Below are positions 32,621 to 45,459 of a stretch of DNA of 64,000 bases, one piece after another; the first letter of the stretch is position 1, and each line of letters starts with the position of its first letter. This DNA comes from Hyposmocoma kahamanoa (lineage: Eukaryota > Arthropoda > Insecta > Lepidoptera > Cosmopterigidae). Where the stretch lies: assembly GCF_003589595.1 (NCBI RefSeq), contig NW_020653750.1, positions 6,322,005 through 6,386,004 on the forward strand, given 5' to 3'. Below the pieces are notes generated by a model, which searched no databases, was not told where the DNA came from, and was given only the letters and a program-made list of their open reading frames with translations. The translations under genes were made by a program, and so were the position numbers.

Positions 32621-35600
32621 ATGTCTTTCCTAGCAAAAAATAAAAATGATATAATTTATGTGTCCCTTTTGCTATTCAGTGTTGCGATAAGTCCATACTA
32701 TCGTTCTGTAACGTCGATACAAATAAAAAAATGGGTTGGTTCACTTATAGGTATTCTATTGATTATTATTGTATCCGGATACAATTCATTGCACCCCATA
32801 GTATCTGGTCTGCTTGGAATTGGAGCTATTAAGCTGTTTACAGTGAAGTAAGTATAGAGTGTATTCTATATTATGATAATCAGTAATTTTAGTCTACCCC
32901 ATTCCAGAGTACGTATTTAATCTATTTTTATAACCCGTTCGTGAACAGTATTTAAACAGTCGGTACTGCACACAAAAATATCACTACTTTTTGTGCCTTA
33001 GTGCTTATTTATAGTGCCATATTAATATTCATTCACTGTTCAATCTAAATAATTGAATTTTGTCAGTACATTATTGATATTTCTCTGTAGAGTACTACAT
33101 AGAAAGCTCTTGCAAATCGCACTATAATTTCTGTTGGTTTTTTGAGATTCATATAACAAAATGGGGTACTGATCCATAAATCTGTTAAGAAATTATACTC
33201 GTGTTTACCACCTATTGTTACTTCTTTAACATTTGTTGTTAATTTTTGTAATAATAGTAGTATGAAATAATAACTTTAACAAAATAATGCAGTGTTTGTG
33301 TATTGATTAACTGAAATGTGAAAGAAATGAATCTTCCTGTGTACATAAGTAGGTACAAATTTAAAATTAATTTATTTCATACCTTGAAAATAATAAATTA
33401 GAAATTAGTGGTTGCTATAATTGTAAATAGATGTTTCTTCACATTTATCACTTACAATACTTTTTAAAATAATGATCATAATAATAATAAGGTGCACATA
33501 TTCATAGCCCCCCACTAAGGAGACCCTGTATTGAGGGTGCCATGGATATACACATAGACAACCACAAATTACACCCAAACACATAAGAGAAATAAATGTA
33601 TGCTATACATATATTTCTCCCAGCCCAGTAATCGAATCCGAGACCTCAGTGTGGCAGTCCAGCTTGGTAACTATTTGGCCACTGAGGCAGTTGAAAATTA
33701 AATAAAATGAAGAGAAAACAACTTGTAGGAACTAAACAGACCATTCCCATGGATTTTTGTCATCTTAGTACACAGAAACTGTGTAATAATTGTATGTATA
33801 GTGTATCTTTAATCTTATTAAATGATAGTTTTATTACTGTTCATCATCAACCCATTCATACTTCAGGTCAAATCATTAGGCTACCATGGCTTTTTATTAC
33901 TGTTAAAGGGATTTATTTGATTCATAACTAATAATGATGTATTTGATAAATTTATGATTTGAATAAGTGAACTGATGTAAATTCCAACTGTGAGGTGTAA
34001 AGTGCTGATGGTGCTCATTGTTGGTCACATTGTTGTACAATAATCTATTGTATGAAGTTTTTATTCCATCATAAATCGCTTATATGACAAATACATTGGT
34101 CTTTAATGATTTTGTGAAGATGGTTTATCCAAGCAGTTGCTTTATATTTGTTACTCGAAATAATATGAAGATACATTCCTGAAAAGTCCTTTTTACAATA
34201 TAATGAGATGCTTACATTTATTTTGTTTTTTTTTTTAGTTAAAGGAACATTCTTATTTCAGATACTGCCATACAGTGACTTTTTTCTTTATGTTTGGTCA
34301 TCTTTTCTTCTTCCGATTGGCAGACAACTTTGGTCTTCCACTCCCCTCGGGCCAGACAAATCTAATTCAGATGATTATAGTGTTCCGTGTAGTCGGAGTC
34401 GCATTTGACATTAATGGGTCTTGGCTTGCTATAGCAAAAGGAAAGAAAAATGAATATAAAGACAAAACAGGTCGCTATAGCCAGGACAGGGATGATGACT
34501 TTTTAGAAATTATTCAACCCAGCGTTGTGGATATATTTCACTACACTTTTAATTATATTGGTTTATTAACAGGTAATCTATGCAATTTATGTACATATTA
34601 AAAATTACAAATAAAATTAAGTATTACAGGAAAATAGAACAATAAAATTTTCTGCATTGTATTTGCAACCTCAATTGTATCTACACATACTAAATTTCTA
34701 GTGTAGGATTGTACAAATCTCCTAGAAAGTGCTTCATTCTTTATATAAGAATAAAACTAACTTGACCATTTTTAGTTATCCAATCATCAATGAAATCAAC
34801 ATTGTCCTATAAATAATAATTAGCGCATGTTTAAAAACGGTCATGTGAATGTGTTGCATATTAATTGGTGTAAAACCTACATACTCTAACTTTAAATAAT
34901 TAAGAGGTTATTTGTAATTTCCATCAAATTACAATTCAGGTTGTGTTGATTTTTTCAAAGTAAATGGACTTGCTTTTGACTACTACCTAGCCCTGGAGCG
35001 AAGACAGGGTCTACGATGGGCGAGCTGCCCAGAGAATGCCTATTTAGTTACACCTTAAAGATATTCATGATACATATGCAACACCTTACAAATATTGTAT
35101 GTTGCAGCCAAATGGCTTCAGCAAACTGCCGTTCAATTAGGGCCTAGGGAATTTTACTACAGCATGCCATTTAAGAGAGGTTTAAATAACATACAGGCAA
35201 CATATATAGAATATGGTTTTTACTAAACTAATATGATTTTCAGGTCCCTATTATACATACAGAACATTTGATGACTATTTCCATCTGCCATTTAGCAAGT
35301 GTGTTGATTGCTTTGGTTTTACGATAAATACATTGAAAGGTGTTCCTGTCTTCATTTCTCTTTATTTGGCCCTTTCTAATATTTGGCCTTTGGAGGTAAA
35401 GTTTATTTTGTATATATTTAAAACATTGTGTATTTTATTTTAAATATCTGCTCTGTCTGATCTATTCTATACACCCAACAGTGCCTACCACAGTTTCTAC
35501 CATGAGTTTACAGACTTAGTCAAACTTTTAACAATTTTGTAACCACATAGTTTACTGTGTAACCGATTAAAAAAAAAGTGTGTAACATACACACGCGATT

Positions 35601-38600
35601 ACTCCAACATTTGTGAACCGATTTCGATATTTTTTTTTAATATTCCACCTGTAAGGGTGGCAAATTAAGGGATGGATTTCACCTACTTTCCGTTAACCAA
35701 TTTGAATAAAAGTTGGCAAAAAAAAGGAAGGTACATTTTTGAGGTCGATCTTTTTTAACGCAACTTTCTATATTTTGACATTTTTCGATTATTGATAATT
35801 AATAACAAGTAATAAAAACGGCCATGCAAGCAACAGAGACGTTAAGTATAGAAGCTGTTTAATTAAAATAGATTGGTCCAGGCATGTATTGTATTACAAT
35901 TATTTTGTTTCAGTACATCTTAACGGAGGAACATCACAACCGCAACTTTGTTTACCGTATGTTTTACCCATGGATTCTATTCGCCGCGTTCCGTCAGCGC
36001 ATTTACTCAGGCATGACGTTGGCGCAAAGTGTCTGCACAGCTGCTGGTCTTGGAGCATATCCAGTTGAAGGTCGCAATAGAACTTCGCATGGTCCTACTG
36101 TTGGGTACTTGAAATTGAAACAAATGTAAGTTGAAATTTCTGTACTATTTGTGCTTTTATTTCAGGGAGGTCATACACATGACTAAAATGTATAATGCCA
36201 CATTAACATTAAATGTGCCCTGGTAGCCTAATGGTTTGACCTACCGCCTCTCAAGCAGAGGCCGTGAGTTCGAATCCGGTTTACCATCTCAGTTTCTCGG
36301 AATTAACTGCGAAATTTGCCAATTTACCAGTTTTTCGGTGAAGGAACCTAAACGTTGAACAAGGTTCACAACCCTAAAAAAAGTCGTGTGAAGTCCTAAC
36401 CCGTAGTGGGCCAGTGTAGTGGTCTGTGGCCTTTCCTGACCGTAACCTTCGCCTGAGAGGAGGCCTGTGCACAGCAGTGGGACGTCTAAATGGGTTGATG
36501 ATGATGGTGTCATGAAATGTCAATGTGGCATTAAAAAATCTACATTATTGTAAATTGTACTGTCGCTGCTAAGTAAGCGACAATTCGTTTATTACTTTAT
36601 AATGACGGTATCTTACCATATTGGGTTTGGCACTCATAAGATTATTTTTACTGCTTATTATTGTCAATAACCTAGTTCTAAATAGTGATTATGAGTAGCT
36701 TTAAGTTTTGAAAAATTCCAGAAAATTTAAAAATTTAGAATAATACAATTTTCAAGGCTCATGTTATGTTCTACGTTTAGTAACATCTTTTGAAGTTTTA
36801 TTTACCGTGAATTATAGGACGCACTATAAATTTCCGGAACTGACCACTTACATAAACAATATTTAAAAAGTAATTACAACATTTGAAAATTGAATTCTTT
36901 GGCTGTAGAATACAGTTTGTTTCAGATGAAAGATGACTGTCACTTGTTTTTACATTGTAGCGTCATTTTAGAAATAGGTTGTCTACATCACCATGGATTA
37001 AACTCGTGAAAATTTTCGTAGTATGATTTTTACGACTTAAGTGTAATTTAACAGCTCAGCAAAGCTTCGCTCGGCTTCAAACTGCTTTTGGCGATGAACC
37101 ACCATGCAAGACGTTTATTAATAGCTGGTTTACAGAATTCAAACGCAGTCGTGTGAATCTCAGTGACGAATTTCGTGACAGTCGCCCATCCACTGCTGTG
37201 AACTACAAAAACATCGATGCTGTGCGCCGTAAGATCAAAACAGACAGGCATGTGACATACCATGAGATTCGGGCCTCTTTAGGCATAGGCATGAGTCAAA
37301 TACAATCAATACTACACAAACATTTGGGTGTGTAAAAGCTGTGCTCTTGGTGGATCCCACACAATTTGACTGAGGCTCAAAAAACGGTTCGCGTCACTTG
37401 GTGCAATGCCATGCTTACCAAATTCAACGAAGGGGCGTCAAATTTGGCGTGGGACCGAGTAACAGGTGACGACATAGATTTATAGTTCTATATTATACTC
37501 GTAGATCCCAAAACAAAGCAGCAATCGAGCGAATGGGTCTTTCGAGATGAGCCAAAATCAACCAAAGTGGCGTGCGTGCAAAGTGCCTCTAAGGGGACGA
37601 TTGCTTCTTTTTTTAATAAAACTGGACACGTGGCTACTGTTGCTTTGGAGAATCATTGTACCGTGAATAGTGATTGGTACACGAGCATTTGTTTGCCGGA
37701 AGTTATTGACAAACTCCGTAAAAATAACCGTAAACGCCGTATCATCTGCACCACGATAACGCCAGTTGTCACACGGCCAGACAGATAAATAAATTTTTGG
37801 AGGTGAACAACGTTTACCTTATGAGCCATCCCGCGTACAGTCCCTACCTGGCACCTTGTGACTTTTATTTATTTCAAAAAATTAAGAACCAGTTACGCAG
37901 TCGACGGTTTTCATCACCTGAAGTGGCTGTCGAAGAGTATGAAAAATATGTTTCAGAGATTGTCGTGGAGGAGTGGCATAAATGTTTTAAAAATTGGTTC
38001 ATTCGTATGAAAAAGTCATTAACGCTAACGGAGAATATTTTGAGAAACAATAAATTCATTTCTCATCATTTATAGTATTTTTTCTTATTCATTCCGGAAA
38101 CTTATGGTGCGCGCCACTTAAAATAAATTTGTAAAGCTAACAGTCGCATCAAGAGAGAATTAAAATGATTTCATAACAGCTAAAAAAACCTTTTTATTGG
38201 TTCCATCATTTTCGTGGTAAGATCAGTAACTTTTGACAGGAGTTAATGTCAAATGCAGAAAATTAAAGGAAAAATATCTGGAAAAATATTTGTTTTTGTA
38301 TAAAATATGATTTTTTCAAAATGGAATTATTTCCATCACCCAACAACATTAAGGATATAGCACGGTTGATTAAAGTATGTTGTTTGTGCAACTCCTAATT
38401 CATTTTTATTGTATGTAATAAAATTGCCAGGTTGTCTGGGTTAGTTTGGTAATTTCAAAATCCATTATTACAGGTCAGAGGAACAAGCAAAAAATGTTCA
38501 ATATGACTTCAAAACAGTAGAATCAATGGACCTGTGGGGTTGCGAAACTTGCATTACCATGCGTGACTCCATGAAAGTGTGGAACAAGGCAGTGCAATAT

Positions 38601-39782
38601 TGGGTTGCTACGGTGGTTTACAAACGGTTCCCTTTCACGCCATTGAAGTAAGTCTCAATTATATATGCATCTGAATGCTTTTAATAGAATTATGTATGTG
38701 TAATAAGTTTTTAAAACCTATATATACTGACCAGTTAAGTCCTTCTTAACTGGTCAGTATATTTCTGTCTTTTTTCTCTGTAGTTGTAGTAACGTCAACC
38801 TATTTTTTTAATAAAATTTTAAATGTTTACAGATTACACGCGGCGCTCTTCATTTCTGTGATCTGGCATGGTTTCCACCCTGGATACTTCTTCTGCCTTT
38901 ACTTCAATCCATTCTATCTGTTGGCCGAAGATATTTATTACAAACTGTACTACAAGGACGCAACTGGGGCCGTAAGTATTTAACAAGTTTGTTGTACATG
39001 CACGTGCAATAATGTCTGTCTATATGTATTGGTCTTAATAAATCGATATTATTTGTTGATTCAAAATTATGATAAAGCGTGCTGACATTAACAATACCAC
39101 ACGCGTTCAGAGGGGTCTGACCCTTAGTCGTACTAGCGTTATAGCGAGATCCACCGTCTGTTTTGTTATTTTATTCTAATTTAACACACATTTCAATATA
39201 CATTATCAAATATGCAGTATCGTCACTGTGTACTGTTGAATTTATTTCTAACCACATACAATTTTTTCATACTAAAAAACTATACCACACTAGCAATAAA
39301 TCTAAAACAGTAAGTGGGTATTTCATAAAAAAAATAACTAATTAATAATAATAATATAATAATAATAATAATAAATAACGCACACACTCAACATTACTAC
39401 ACTAATTATTACATCGAAGCGCAAAAAACGATCGTAACGAATAGATTTGGTTTCACTTTCTTCTTCAATTACCTGCTTATGTCACATTATTTATTGATAT
39501 ATTTAAAATGTAAATACTTAATTTGAGTTTTAAATTTTACAGAAAAAGAAAATCGTCGGTTTCATAATGTGGTTCCTTCGCTCACATTCAGAATCCTACC
39601 AAGCAGCTGCATTTTTGTTACTCACGTTTGACCGTATTTGGATATATTATTCATCTATGTACCACTATTGGTACGGAGTTTGGCTAGTGTTCCTTATATT
39701 AGGAATAATATTAAAGCAAGTACACAACCTGAAAAAGTCTAAGAAAGATTCAGTTGAAACAAAGAAAGATAAAGTCAATTAA
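32621..39782 (+). CDS. MBOAT7: MBOAT7-type lysophosphatidylinositol acyltransferase, complete
   Basis: A multi-pass ER membrane O-acyltransferase that re-acylates lyso-PI in the Lands cycle (Drosophila farjavit is the fly relative). Seven exons: 32621-32847, 34262-34572, 35244-35395, 35914-36125, 38474-38647, 38833-38971, 39543-39782. Phases agree throughout, giving 484 aa (human 472). I chose the ATG at 32621. The upstream in-frame extension starts only with GTG. Landmarks are FHYTFNYIGLLTGPYYTYRT (exons 2-3), FAAFRQRIYSGM and GLGAYPVEG (exon 4), MRDSMKVWNKAVQYWV with the conserved Asn at about 338 (exon 5) and VIWHGFHPGYF with the catalytic His at about 371 (exon 6). The tail is Lys-rich (KKSKKDSVETKKDKVN). 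Introns hold two SINEs, a dead mariner and a hairpin. The family is certain, and the substrate is inferred from it. Confidence 0.94.
33479..33693 (-). mobile_element. SINE of the 20906 family
   Basis: Minus-strand copy with tail AATAATAATAAGG at 33479 and B box (reverse complement of AATCGAATCCGAGACCT) and A box regions intact up to 33693. Body blocks GACAACCACAAATTACACCC and CATAGCCCCCCACTAAGG. In MBOAT7 intron 1. Confidence 0.75.
36215..36508 (+). mobile_element. tRNA-derived SINE with RTE-like 3' end
   Basis: A box TGGTAGCCTAATGGTTTGAC and B box GAGTTCGAATCCGG form the head. The 3' part GAGGAGGCCTGTGCACAGCA, then GGGACGT and TTGATGATGATGG copies the style of the RTE LINE 3' end, which suggests mobilisation by that LINE. 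In MBOAT7 intron 4. A minus-strand sister is at 61133-61408. Confidence 0.75.
36818..38117 (+). mobile_element. Degenerate mariner element
   Basis: Ends GGACGCACTATAAATTTCCG at the left and, at the right, CGGAAACTTATGGTGCGCGCC form imperfect inverted repeats. Pieces of a mariner transposase appear in different frames: RVNLSDEFRDSRPSTAV, DRHVTYHEIRASLGIGMSQI, NKTGHVATVALE, YTSICLPEVIDKLRK, HPAYSPYLAPCDFYLF and WHKCFKNWFIRMKKS. Several stops and frameshifts are present, and DED and HDN blocks are damaged. It belongs to a different mariner subfamily from the 18069 copy. In MBOAT7 intron 4. Confidence 0.85.
38722..38762. repeat. Perfect 18-bp hairpin
   Basis: ATATACTGACCAGTTAAG (38722-38739) pairs exactly with CTTAACTGGTCAGTATAT (38745-38762) around a 5-base loop. 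In MBOAT7 intron 5, 74 bases past the exon 5 donor. Confidence 0.75.
39342..39405 (-). mobile_element. SINE tail fragment
   Basis: An AATAATAATAATAAATAACG tail followed by CACACACTCAACATTACTAC, matching the reverse complement of the 3' end of the SINE at 20906-21118. In MBOAT7 intron 6. Confidence 0.55.
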
Positions 39783-40087
39783 TTAAGCAGGCAAGGCAAA
39801 GAACATACAGTTTCGCCGGTTATATAGAAACGAAGTTGGTATTCTAATTATGAGGGATATGTTAGATTAGTGGTAGATATGAAAGATTATATACATTTCC
39901 AGAACTAATTGACATTACATTCTCAACTTCAGACTGGCTCTCAAATTAGATGGTTAGGCATTTCGATGCCTTCCTAGATTAGTGATTTCCTAATGCTGCA
40001 TTTTATACAGTTAAATCTAGTGTGTACCATACCAAGTTTAACGTAGAATGTATAGAATTTCATGACAATTTTATTTATTTAGTGGTA

Positions 40088-40093
40088 AATAAA
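40088..40093 (+). terminator. Candidate MBOAT7 polyadenylation signal
   Basis: AATAAA about 305 bases past the stop. Other AATAAA copies follow at short distance in this AT-rich region, so the choice is uncertain. Confidence 0.35.
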
Positions 40094-40935
40094 ATAATAT
40101 ATATAATAAAACAATATTTGTTTAGTGGTAAATGTATATGTACGAGTATAATATGGTAAAGGGCAACGACAAGTTTGGATTGTGGAATGGTATGACAATA
40201 TTTATTCAGAGTTTTGTTTCTCATGTTTCTGTGTGGTTTTGATTATAATCACAAGTTGCTCAACCTGTAAATTTTTACTAAAACAAATTATAGTGGTAAA
40301 TCTAGTAAAATATGAGTATGTATAATTTTTTTTTTCTAATATCGCCTGCTTAAAGGTGACACCACATAAGTGACATTTTCCACAGAAAATCTCCAAATTA
40401 TATACCAGTTTTATTATACTTTATCTTTCTGTAGATAAAGCTCTAATTAAGTTTATAGCTTTTTTGTTATTGAGCTTCACGTGCAGAAAGATAGTGATTT
40501 TCTTACCATAGTATCTTCTTATTTATATTGTATATAATTTTTTTTTTGTGGAAAATGTCACTTATGTGGTTTACCTTTAAACACACGATATATTATTTTA
40601 TAAGAACAATAAAATAAATTCAGTAGAAACGGTAAAACGTGAGCATGTACAATTATTACTTATTGTAATATATACCTTGTAGTAACCAAGAACAATTAAG
40701 TATAGTAGAAATTATTTTATTGGACTGCATGAATGTATAGTCGCATTATTAATTAGAGATAATGATGTTCAGTGGGTTGCTAGTTTTTTATAAAATAAAA
40801 ATAGTGTTGTCTCAAGGATTGACCTCACAGACTCACTCAGGTCATCAAGGTAAATTATATATTTTTAGCAATTCGTATAAATTTTAAAACCAATAATTTA
40901 CATTTAAGACTTTCGTGGTTATCCACTATATGATT

Positions 40936-41025
40936 CACTAATTACAGATTTCTTACCATGGTATGAGTTTTTTTATTTTACCGACATAGAACTCATACCT
41001 TCTGGTAAGAAACTTGTAATTAGTG
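40936..41025. repeat. Inverted repeat of about 90 bp
   Basis: CACTAATTACAGATTTCTTA onward at 40936-40969 pairs with 40990-41025 (ends AACTTGTAATTAGTG) with two small interruptions and a loop of about 20 bases. It is probably a foldback MITE. Confidence 0.65.
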
Positions 41026-41642
41026 AAAAAAAATCAAGAATTTGATAATAAAAAAACTTCAGTAATTCAAGTAGAGACTAAAATGTAAATGAAATATTTT
41101 GAGCCGATAGTGTACTAATTATTACTACTAATTATTTATATAAAAAAATATGAGAATTGTGTATGTCATAAGGCGGATCAAACGATTCAAAATGCATTTT
41201 TGTTTTATTCTTTTACATTCTATTTATCATAATTGGGTGAATAATGAATAGAACAACTGAAATTAGGTATATAACATTTAAATTTGATACCAAATATTTC
41301 CGATTTTGTTTTGTATTTTATTTAATTACTTTTAATATAGATGATTGGCCGAAACAAAAACATTTATTTTGACATGCAAAATATTAATTACTCTTTTATG
41401 TTTATGTTGATAAAGACTACATAGAACGTATTAGCTGCAATTTAAGCAAAATCTGAATGATTTTACAGTTCGATAGGAGATGATCAATAAAAGAAATTAT
41501 TAAGAAATAAACTTACGTTATGTCGTAGGTATCCATTTTGTATGATTTTTTAATCACCATGTAAATTTTAATATTTGTAATAAATTTTTCTTAAAAAAAT
41601 ATAATTTGTATTGAGCTCTTAGGTTTTCGCGACTGTTACACA

Positions 41643-41780
41643 TAGGAAATGAAACTATTCCGGATTTAAATCGCGTACATTTGTTTTTTTCAAACAAACC
41701 AACGTTTCTGGCCCTTTACAGGTCAACCGTGATCATGGGACCTGTAAATGGCCCGAAACGTTGGTTTGTTCATTTCCTAT
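41643..41780. repeat. Inverted repeat with TAGGAAATG outer ends
   Basis: The inner arms at 41693-41724 and 41739-41770 match with one or two mismatches over 32 bases. The left one includes CCAACGTTTCTGGCCC and the right one GGGCCCGAAACGTTGG-like sequence. The outer words ATAGGAAATGAA and TTCATTTCCTAT also pair. The left half, 41617-41695, repeats part of the hAT-like element at 9611-10209. Confidence 0.65.
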
Positions 41781-42514
41781 AAAATTTGTATCTATCACTT
41801 AGTACTAAAATATTGAAATATGGCACCACAAAAGTGTTTAAAAAAGTATATGTTTGTATAGTTGGCGACATATTATTTGCATCGATTCGTCTTATCGCTT
41901 CAACTTTAGAGTACAATAGGACAAAAGAGTGAGCCGTCTCGTTGTTATGCACGTGCTATCTTTCTATTGCAAACAAGTGTATATGCGGAACTAACTTTGT
42001 CGAATTAGTAAGAAAATAGTTGGCAGTCGTTATTCTACGAAGTAACGACAGTTTAAAAAAACCGACCTGATGAAAAAGACATTTTTAAAATCAGAATTCA
42101 GAAAAAGTGTTTAGCGCACCCATGCCTCGTTCGATGGACCAACATCATTAAGTCAATGTACGCTTTGAGTAAAAGAAGTGTTAATGGTTTTATTACTCTA
42201 TTGCAATAGAAAGGAGAAGCCGTTCCAAGAGATAACATTCATTGGTGCAAATAATATTTCTTAAACTATAACCACTTGCGTGCACATGGTACGAAGCTTG
42301 TACTGCCCGCACCTGCCCCTTTCATATATAAACAAAACTTGCAAATTTTCTATTCACACTTTCTCTAAGGCTTGTATATTGCTTTTTTAAGATTGTAATC
42401 CGTTATTATACGGCTTGGCCACGACTTTGGGCCTAGCTAGGTGCAACACCACGTACGTTTAGCGAATGGCGTTATCTAAAGTGGTGCTTCTTTGTCTCGA
42501 AAGTAGTTCATATT

Positions 42515-42724
42515 TTGAATACGAGAGAAGGAAATCACAAATTGAATAAAGAGCGGTTTAAATATGGCGAATACTGTAACTTGTATGAAGCGTACAGGAA
42601 ATATCCTGACAAGTTTTATGAATACACGCGAATGACTGTACAAACTTTTGATTATATTTTTCAATACGTGTACGATGTACATTTGAAACACCATATCAAA
42701 TCCAGACGGGTTGTCACCAATTCA
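42515..42724 (+). pseudogene. PIF/Harbinger-like transposase fragment
   Basis: A 70-residue frame with KYGEYCNLYEAYRKYPDKFY followed by EYTRMTVQTFDYIFQYV. The pattern of a Leu/Tyr-rich helix, then F-YxRMTxxxFDxI, is the N-terminal part of Harbinger (HARBI1-type) transposases. The frame stops at once and the DDE core does not follow. It is a relic at the left edge of the repeat-rich 42.7-47.4 kb region. Confidence 0.55.
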
Positions 42725-43030
42725 TAAAAATTCCGCACCGAATAATATAAAATATTTGTTTCTGCAACCGCAGCTGAGTGCGTCACTCGCTCGCCGCTGT
42801 CTGCGTCGCTCTGGGTCGTGACACCTCCTTCGTTCGCCCGTACATTTGTTCCTGCCGCGCCTCAGCTATAAATTGCTCTGCGAAAATCGCGCGGGATGTC
42901 GCTTCGAGCGGCGCGCTTCATATATTTTAATACATTTGTTCTTGCCGCTCGTCGCGCCGCACTAAGCTGCCGCCGACAGCGGCACGATCGTGGCCAACTA
43001 CTTAGTCGAATATTCTCATCTTAGCAATAG

Positions 43031-43137
43031 TAAACTTACATGAAAAGGTCATGGTGTTTCTCGCGTATACTTACATGAAAAGGTCATGGTATTTCTCGCA
43101 TATACTTACATGAAAAGATCGTAGTGTGTCTCGCGTA
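43031..43137 (+). repeat. Tandem repeat, three 35-bp units
   Basis: Three direct copies begin CTTACATGAAAAGGTCATGG, differ at a few positions and each end TCTCGCGTA or TCTCGCATA. The third unit is the most diverged. Confidence 0.75.
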
Positions 43138-43139
43138 GG

Positions 43140-44110
43140 TATTGGTTTTAGTGTTTGTAAATATTTCTTCAATGTCCACTGTAAACTCGGTATATCATGA
43201 TGTTCTTGAGCGTATGAAGGCGTTGTAATTACACTTGTTGTAGTTATTTGTTGTAGTTACACGTTGTAATTTAGCTCCGGGTGTTACACGTGACTAAATT
43301 ATGAATTCCAGATTGCGAAAACTAACAGTTTTTGCTTTGCTTCCAGTCCGTTTAAATTGCCATCGTTTAAAATGCAACACCTCATATACCCACACGGTAA
43401 CCTATCTCAAATTGGATTTTTTTTTCCAAAATAACGTTTGTTCGAATTTACATTACACCGGAAACCGAATTATAACGAAACCGCTATTCTTTCAGGATAC
43501 ACACACACAAGATTAGGTTGGGTTAAGTTAGGTTTAAAAGAAAAAACATTTTCCTTTCAAAATTACTTTCGAGGTTTTGAAAATTTGAGTAAACGTTATT
43601 GCTGGAAAATGTCACTACTACTACGACTACTGATAGGTAACCTACACACATTCACCGTGTGATATCTGCCGGCGCGAAACACGAAAATTTGCCTGTGTTA
43701 ACGGGTGTGTAAACATGCGCACTCTTTTATGATGAGTGAGTGCATGCGCATGCGAGTAAATTTCCTTTCGCCCTCGCCCGTCGATCTCGCCCCTTTCCAA
43801 TTTACCCGAGAAGAGTAGTGTCACCGTACAGAGGAGAAAAAATATTTTATTGTTCAAATTCAACTTACCATTTTTTTTTAACTAAAATGGAACCTCAATG
43901 ATTCCTAATATCTAGAAAAAAATATTGAAGGTGACTAGAGAATCACATGTATATGCTTGGGTTAAGTTGTAAGTAAGAAATAAAAGCGCATAAGAGGTAC
44001 AGATTTATTAGATTTGCTTGTATATATGTAAGAAATAAAAGCTCATGAATGGTACAGATTTTTTAGACTGGTTTGTACATAAGAAATAAAAGCTCATAAG
44101 AAGTACGGCG
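43140..44110 (+). repeat. Diverged large repeat, unit 1
   Basis: The most complete unit of a non-coding repeat seen four times up to 47.3 kb. In order it has a TCAATGTCCACTGTAAACTC block, ATGAATTCCAGATTGCG, TTTTTGCTTTGCTTCCAGTC, AATGATTCCTAATATCTAG and then three copies of AAGAAATAAAAGCKCATAAG followed by GGTACAGATTTTTTAGA. The open frames in it are not conserved between units. Confidence 0.6.
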
Positions 44111-45059
44111 CGTACGAACCCCGTACTTACATGATTACTTGTAAGGTTATTAACCTCCCTGGACTGTATTATTAACATTATAAACAAAACATTTTTTCCT
44201 TAACTTTTTAAAAAAACCTAACTAGTTAAACTCAGAAAATGCTATTTTACATGAGAGCGAAAACTCGTTTTGAATCAGTTTTTTTCTCACTCATTCACAA
44301 AAAAAAGATATTTTTCAAATCTTTTCAGATAGAATAAAGGGTAAGTAATAAGTTGATTGTAAAATGAACCTGTATTTTGCAAAAATGACAGAGATATTGG
44401 CTTACTTAAAAATGGAAATTTATAAAATGGTTAAAGTATGTAGAGTTTATTTAAAGAAATCAAAAAGTTATCAAAAAATTATCAAAGTAAAATAGTACCG
44501 CTTTACACAAATTCACGCTCTTATCGATAAAACATGATTTTTACCGCTTTACACAATATTAGGCCGGTATTATAAAACAAAATATGTATAGTTTCATCTC
44601 TTTACACCAACCATAGATTTAAGTAGGTATATAAATCTATGACACCAACCATTAGAGACGAAATGTCATTTAATTTGTTTGAAAACTATTGTCGCTATTG
44701 ATTGTGAGATAAATTAAAAATAGATCATTTTGAACAAATTACTTGCAAATTTTTGCTAACATTAATCCCTTTGCACAATCGTTATCTTCGCGGCCAATGA
44801 TCGCATAACCAAAAAAAACGATGTAGCATTACGAAAAACACGCAATGGTGTCAAAATCCACATTTTGGATAGACTCGAGTTTAACCGTTTTACACTGGAG
44901 ATACAGATAGTCCTACGAGGTAGGTCAATGTACGAGGTACTTAGTATTTTACAAATAACCCTGTACAAACAAAATTTGCAAATATTTTGTTCACACTTTT
45001 TCAAATTATTGTAAAAGGCTTGTGCTGTTCTTTCAAGTTTGTAATCTGTTCTAAGTCTA

Positions 45060-45160
45060 ATATCATCATCATCATCATCAGCCTATTGCAGTCCACTGCT
45101 GGACATAGGCCTCCCCTAATGCACGCCATTTCGCCCTGTTCTCGGCTTGACGCATCCATT
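45060..45160 (-). mobile_element. RTE-type LINE 3' end
   Basis: On the minus strand the last codons read MRQAENRAKWRALGEAYVQQ then WTAIG and stop, followed by a TGATGATGATGATGATGATA tail. It is the same family as 7245-7467, but with an intact C-terminal frame of about 25 codons. Confidence 0.85.
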
Positions 45161-45227
45161 TCCTAATCTAATATAACTTTCCTAGTCTAATATAACTTAA
45201 CAATATTGCGTAGTTACTTACATCTAA

Positions 45228-45438
45228 GGCTCAACTCACACTGGCGCAGAGTCGAAGTGTCGCGTCCTGTCCTCACTGCGCGCAAGTAACGCGCGAAACC
45301 GCTCGACTTTAACTAAGCGTCCATATTTGCATAACACAAATTTGTACCTTAATAATGGGAAAGTAGAGATGAATATGCTATAGGCGAAAAACATGACGCG
45401 TCGCGACGCTTCGACTCTGCGCCAGTGTGAGTTGAGCC
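45228..45438. mobile_element. MITE with TAA target duplication
   Basis: Inverted ends of about 33 bp, left GGCTCAACTCACACTGGCGC and right GCGCCAGTGTGAGTTGAGCC, are flanked by TAA at 45225-45227 and 45439-45441. The 211-bp length and 3-bp TAA duplication suggest PIF/Harbinger. No coding capacity. Confidence 0.8.
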
Positions 45439-45459
45439 TAAGCGTCGTGATATATCTCA

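Larger units (their letters stand above)
39783..42479. other. MBOAT7 3' flank and AT-rich spacer
   Basis: Contains the 3' UTR, two inverted-repeat structures (listed separately) and otherwise no recognisable exon. The MBOAT7 polyadenylation signal candidate is at 40088. Confidence 0.5.

Noticed and set aside
43515..43540. TTAGG-like telomere repeat
   Set aside because: Only a few degenerate words (TTAGGTTGGGTTAAGTTAGG) are present. There is no array, so it is not telomeric.
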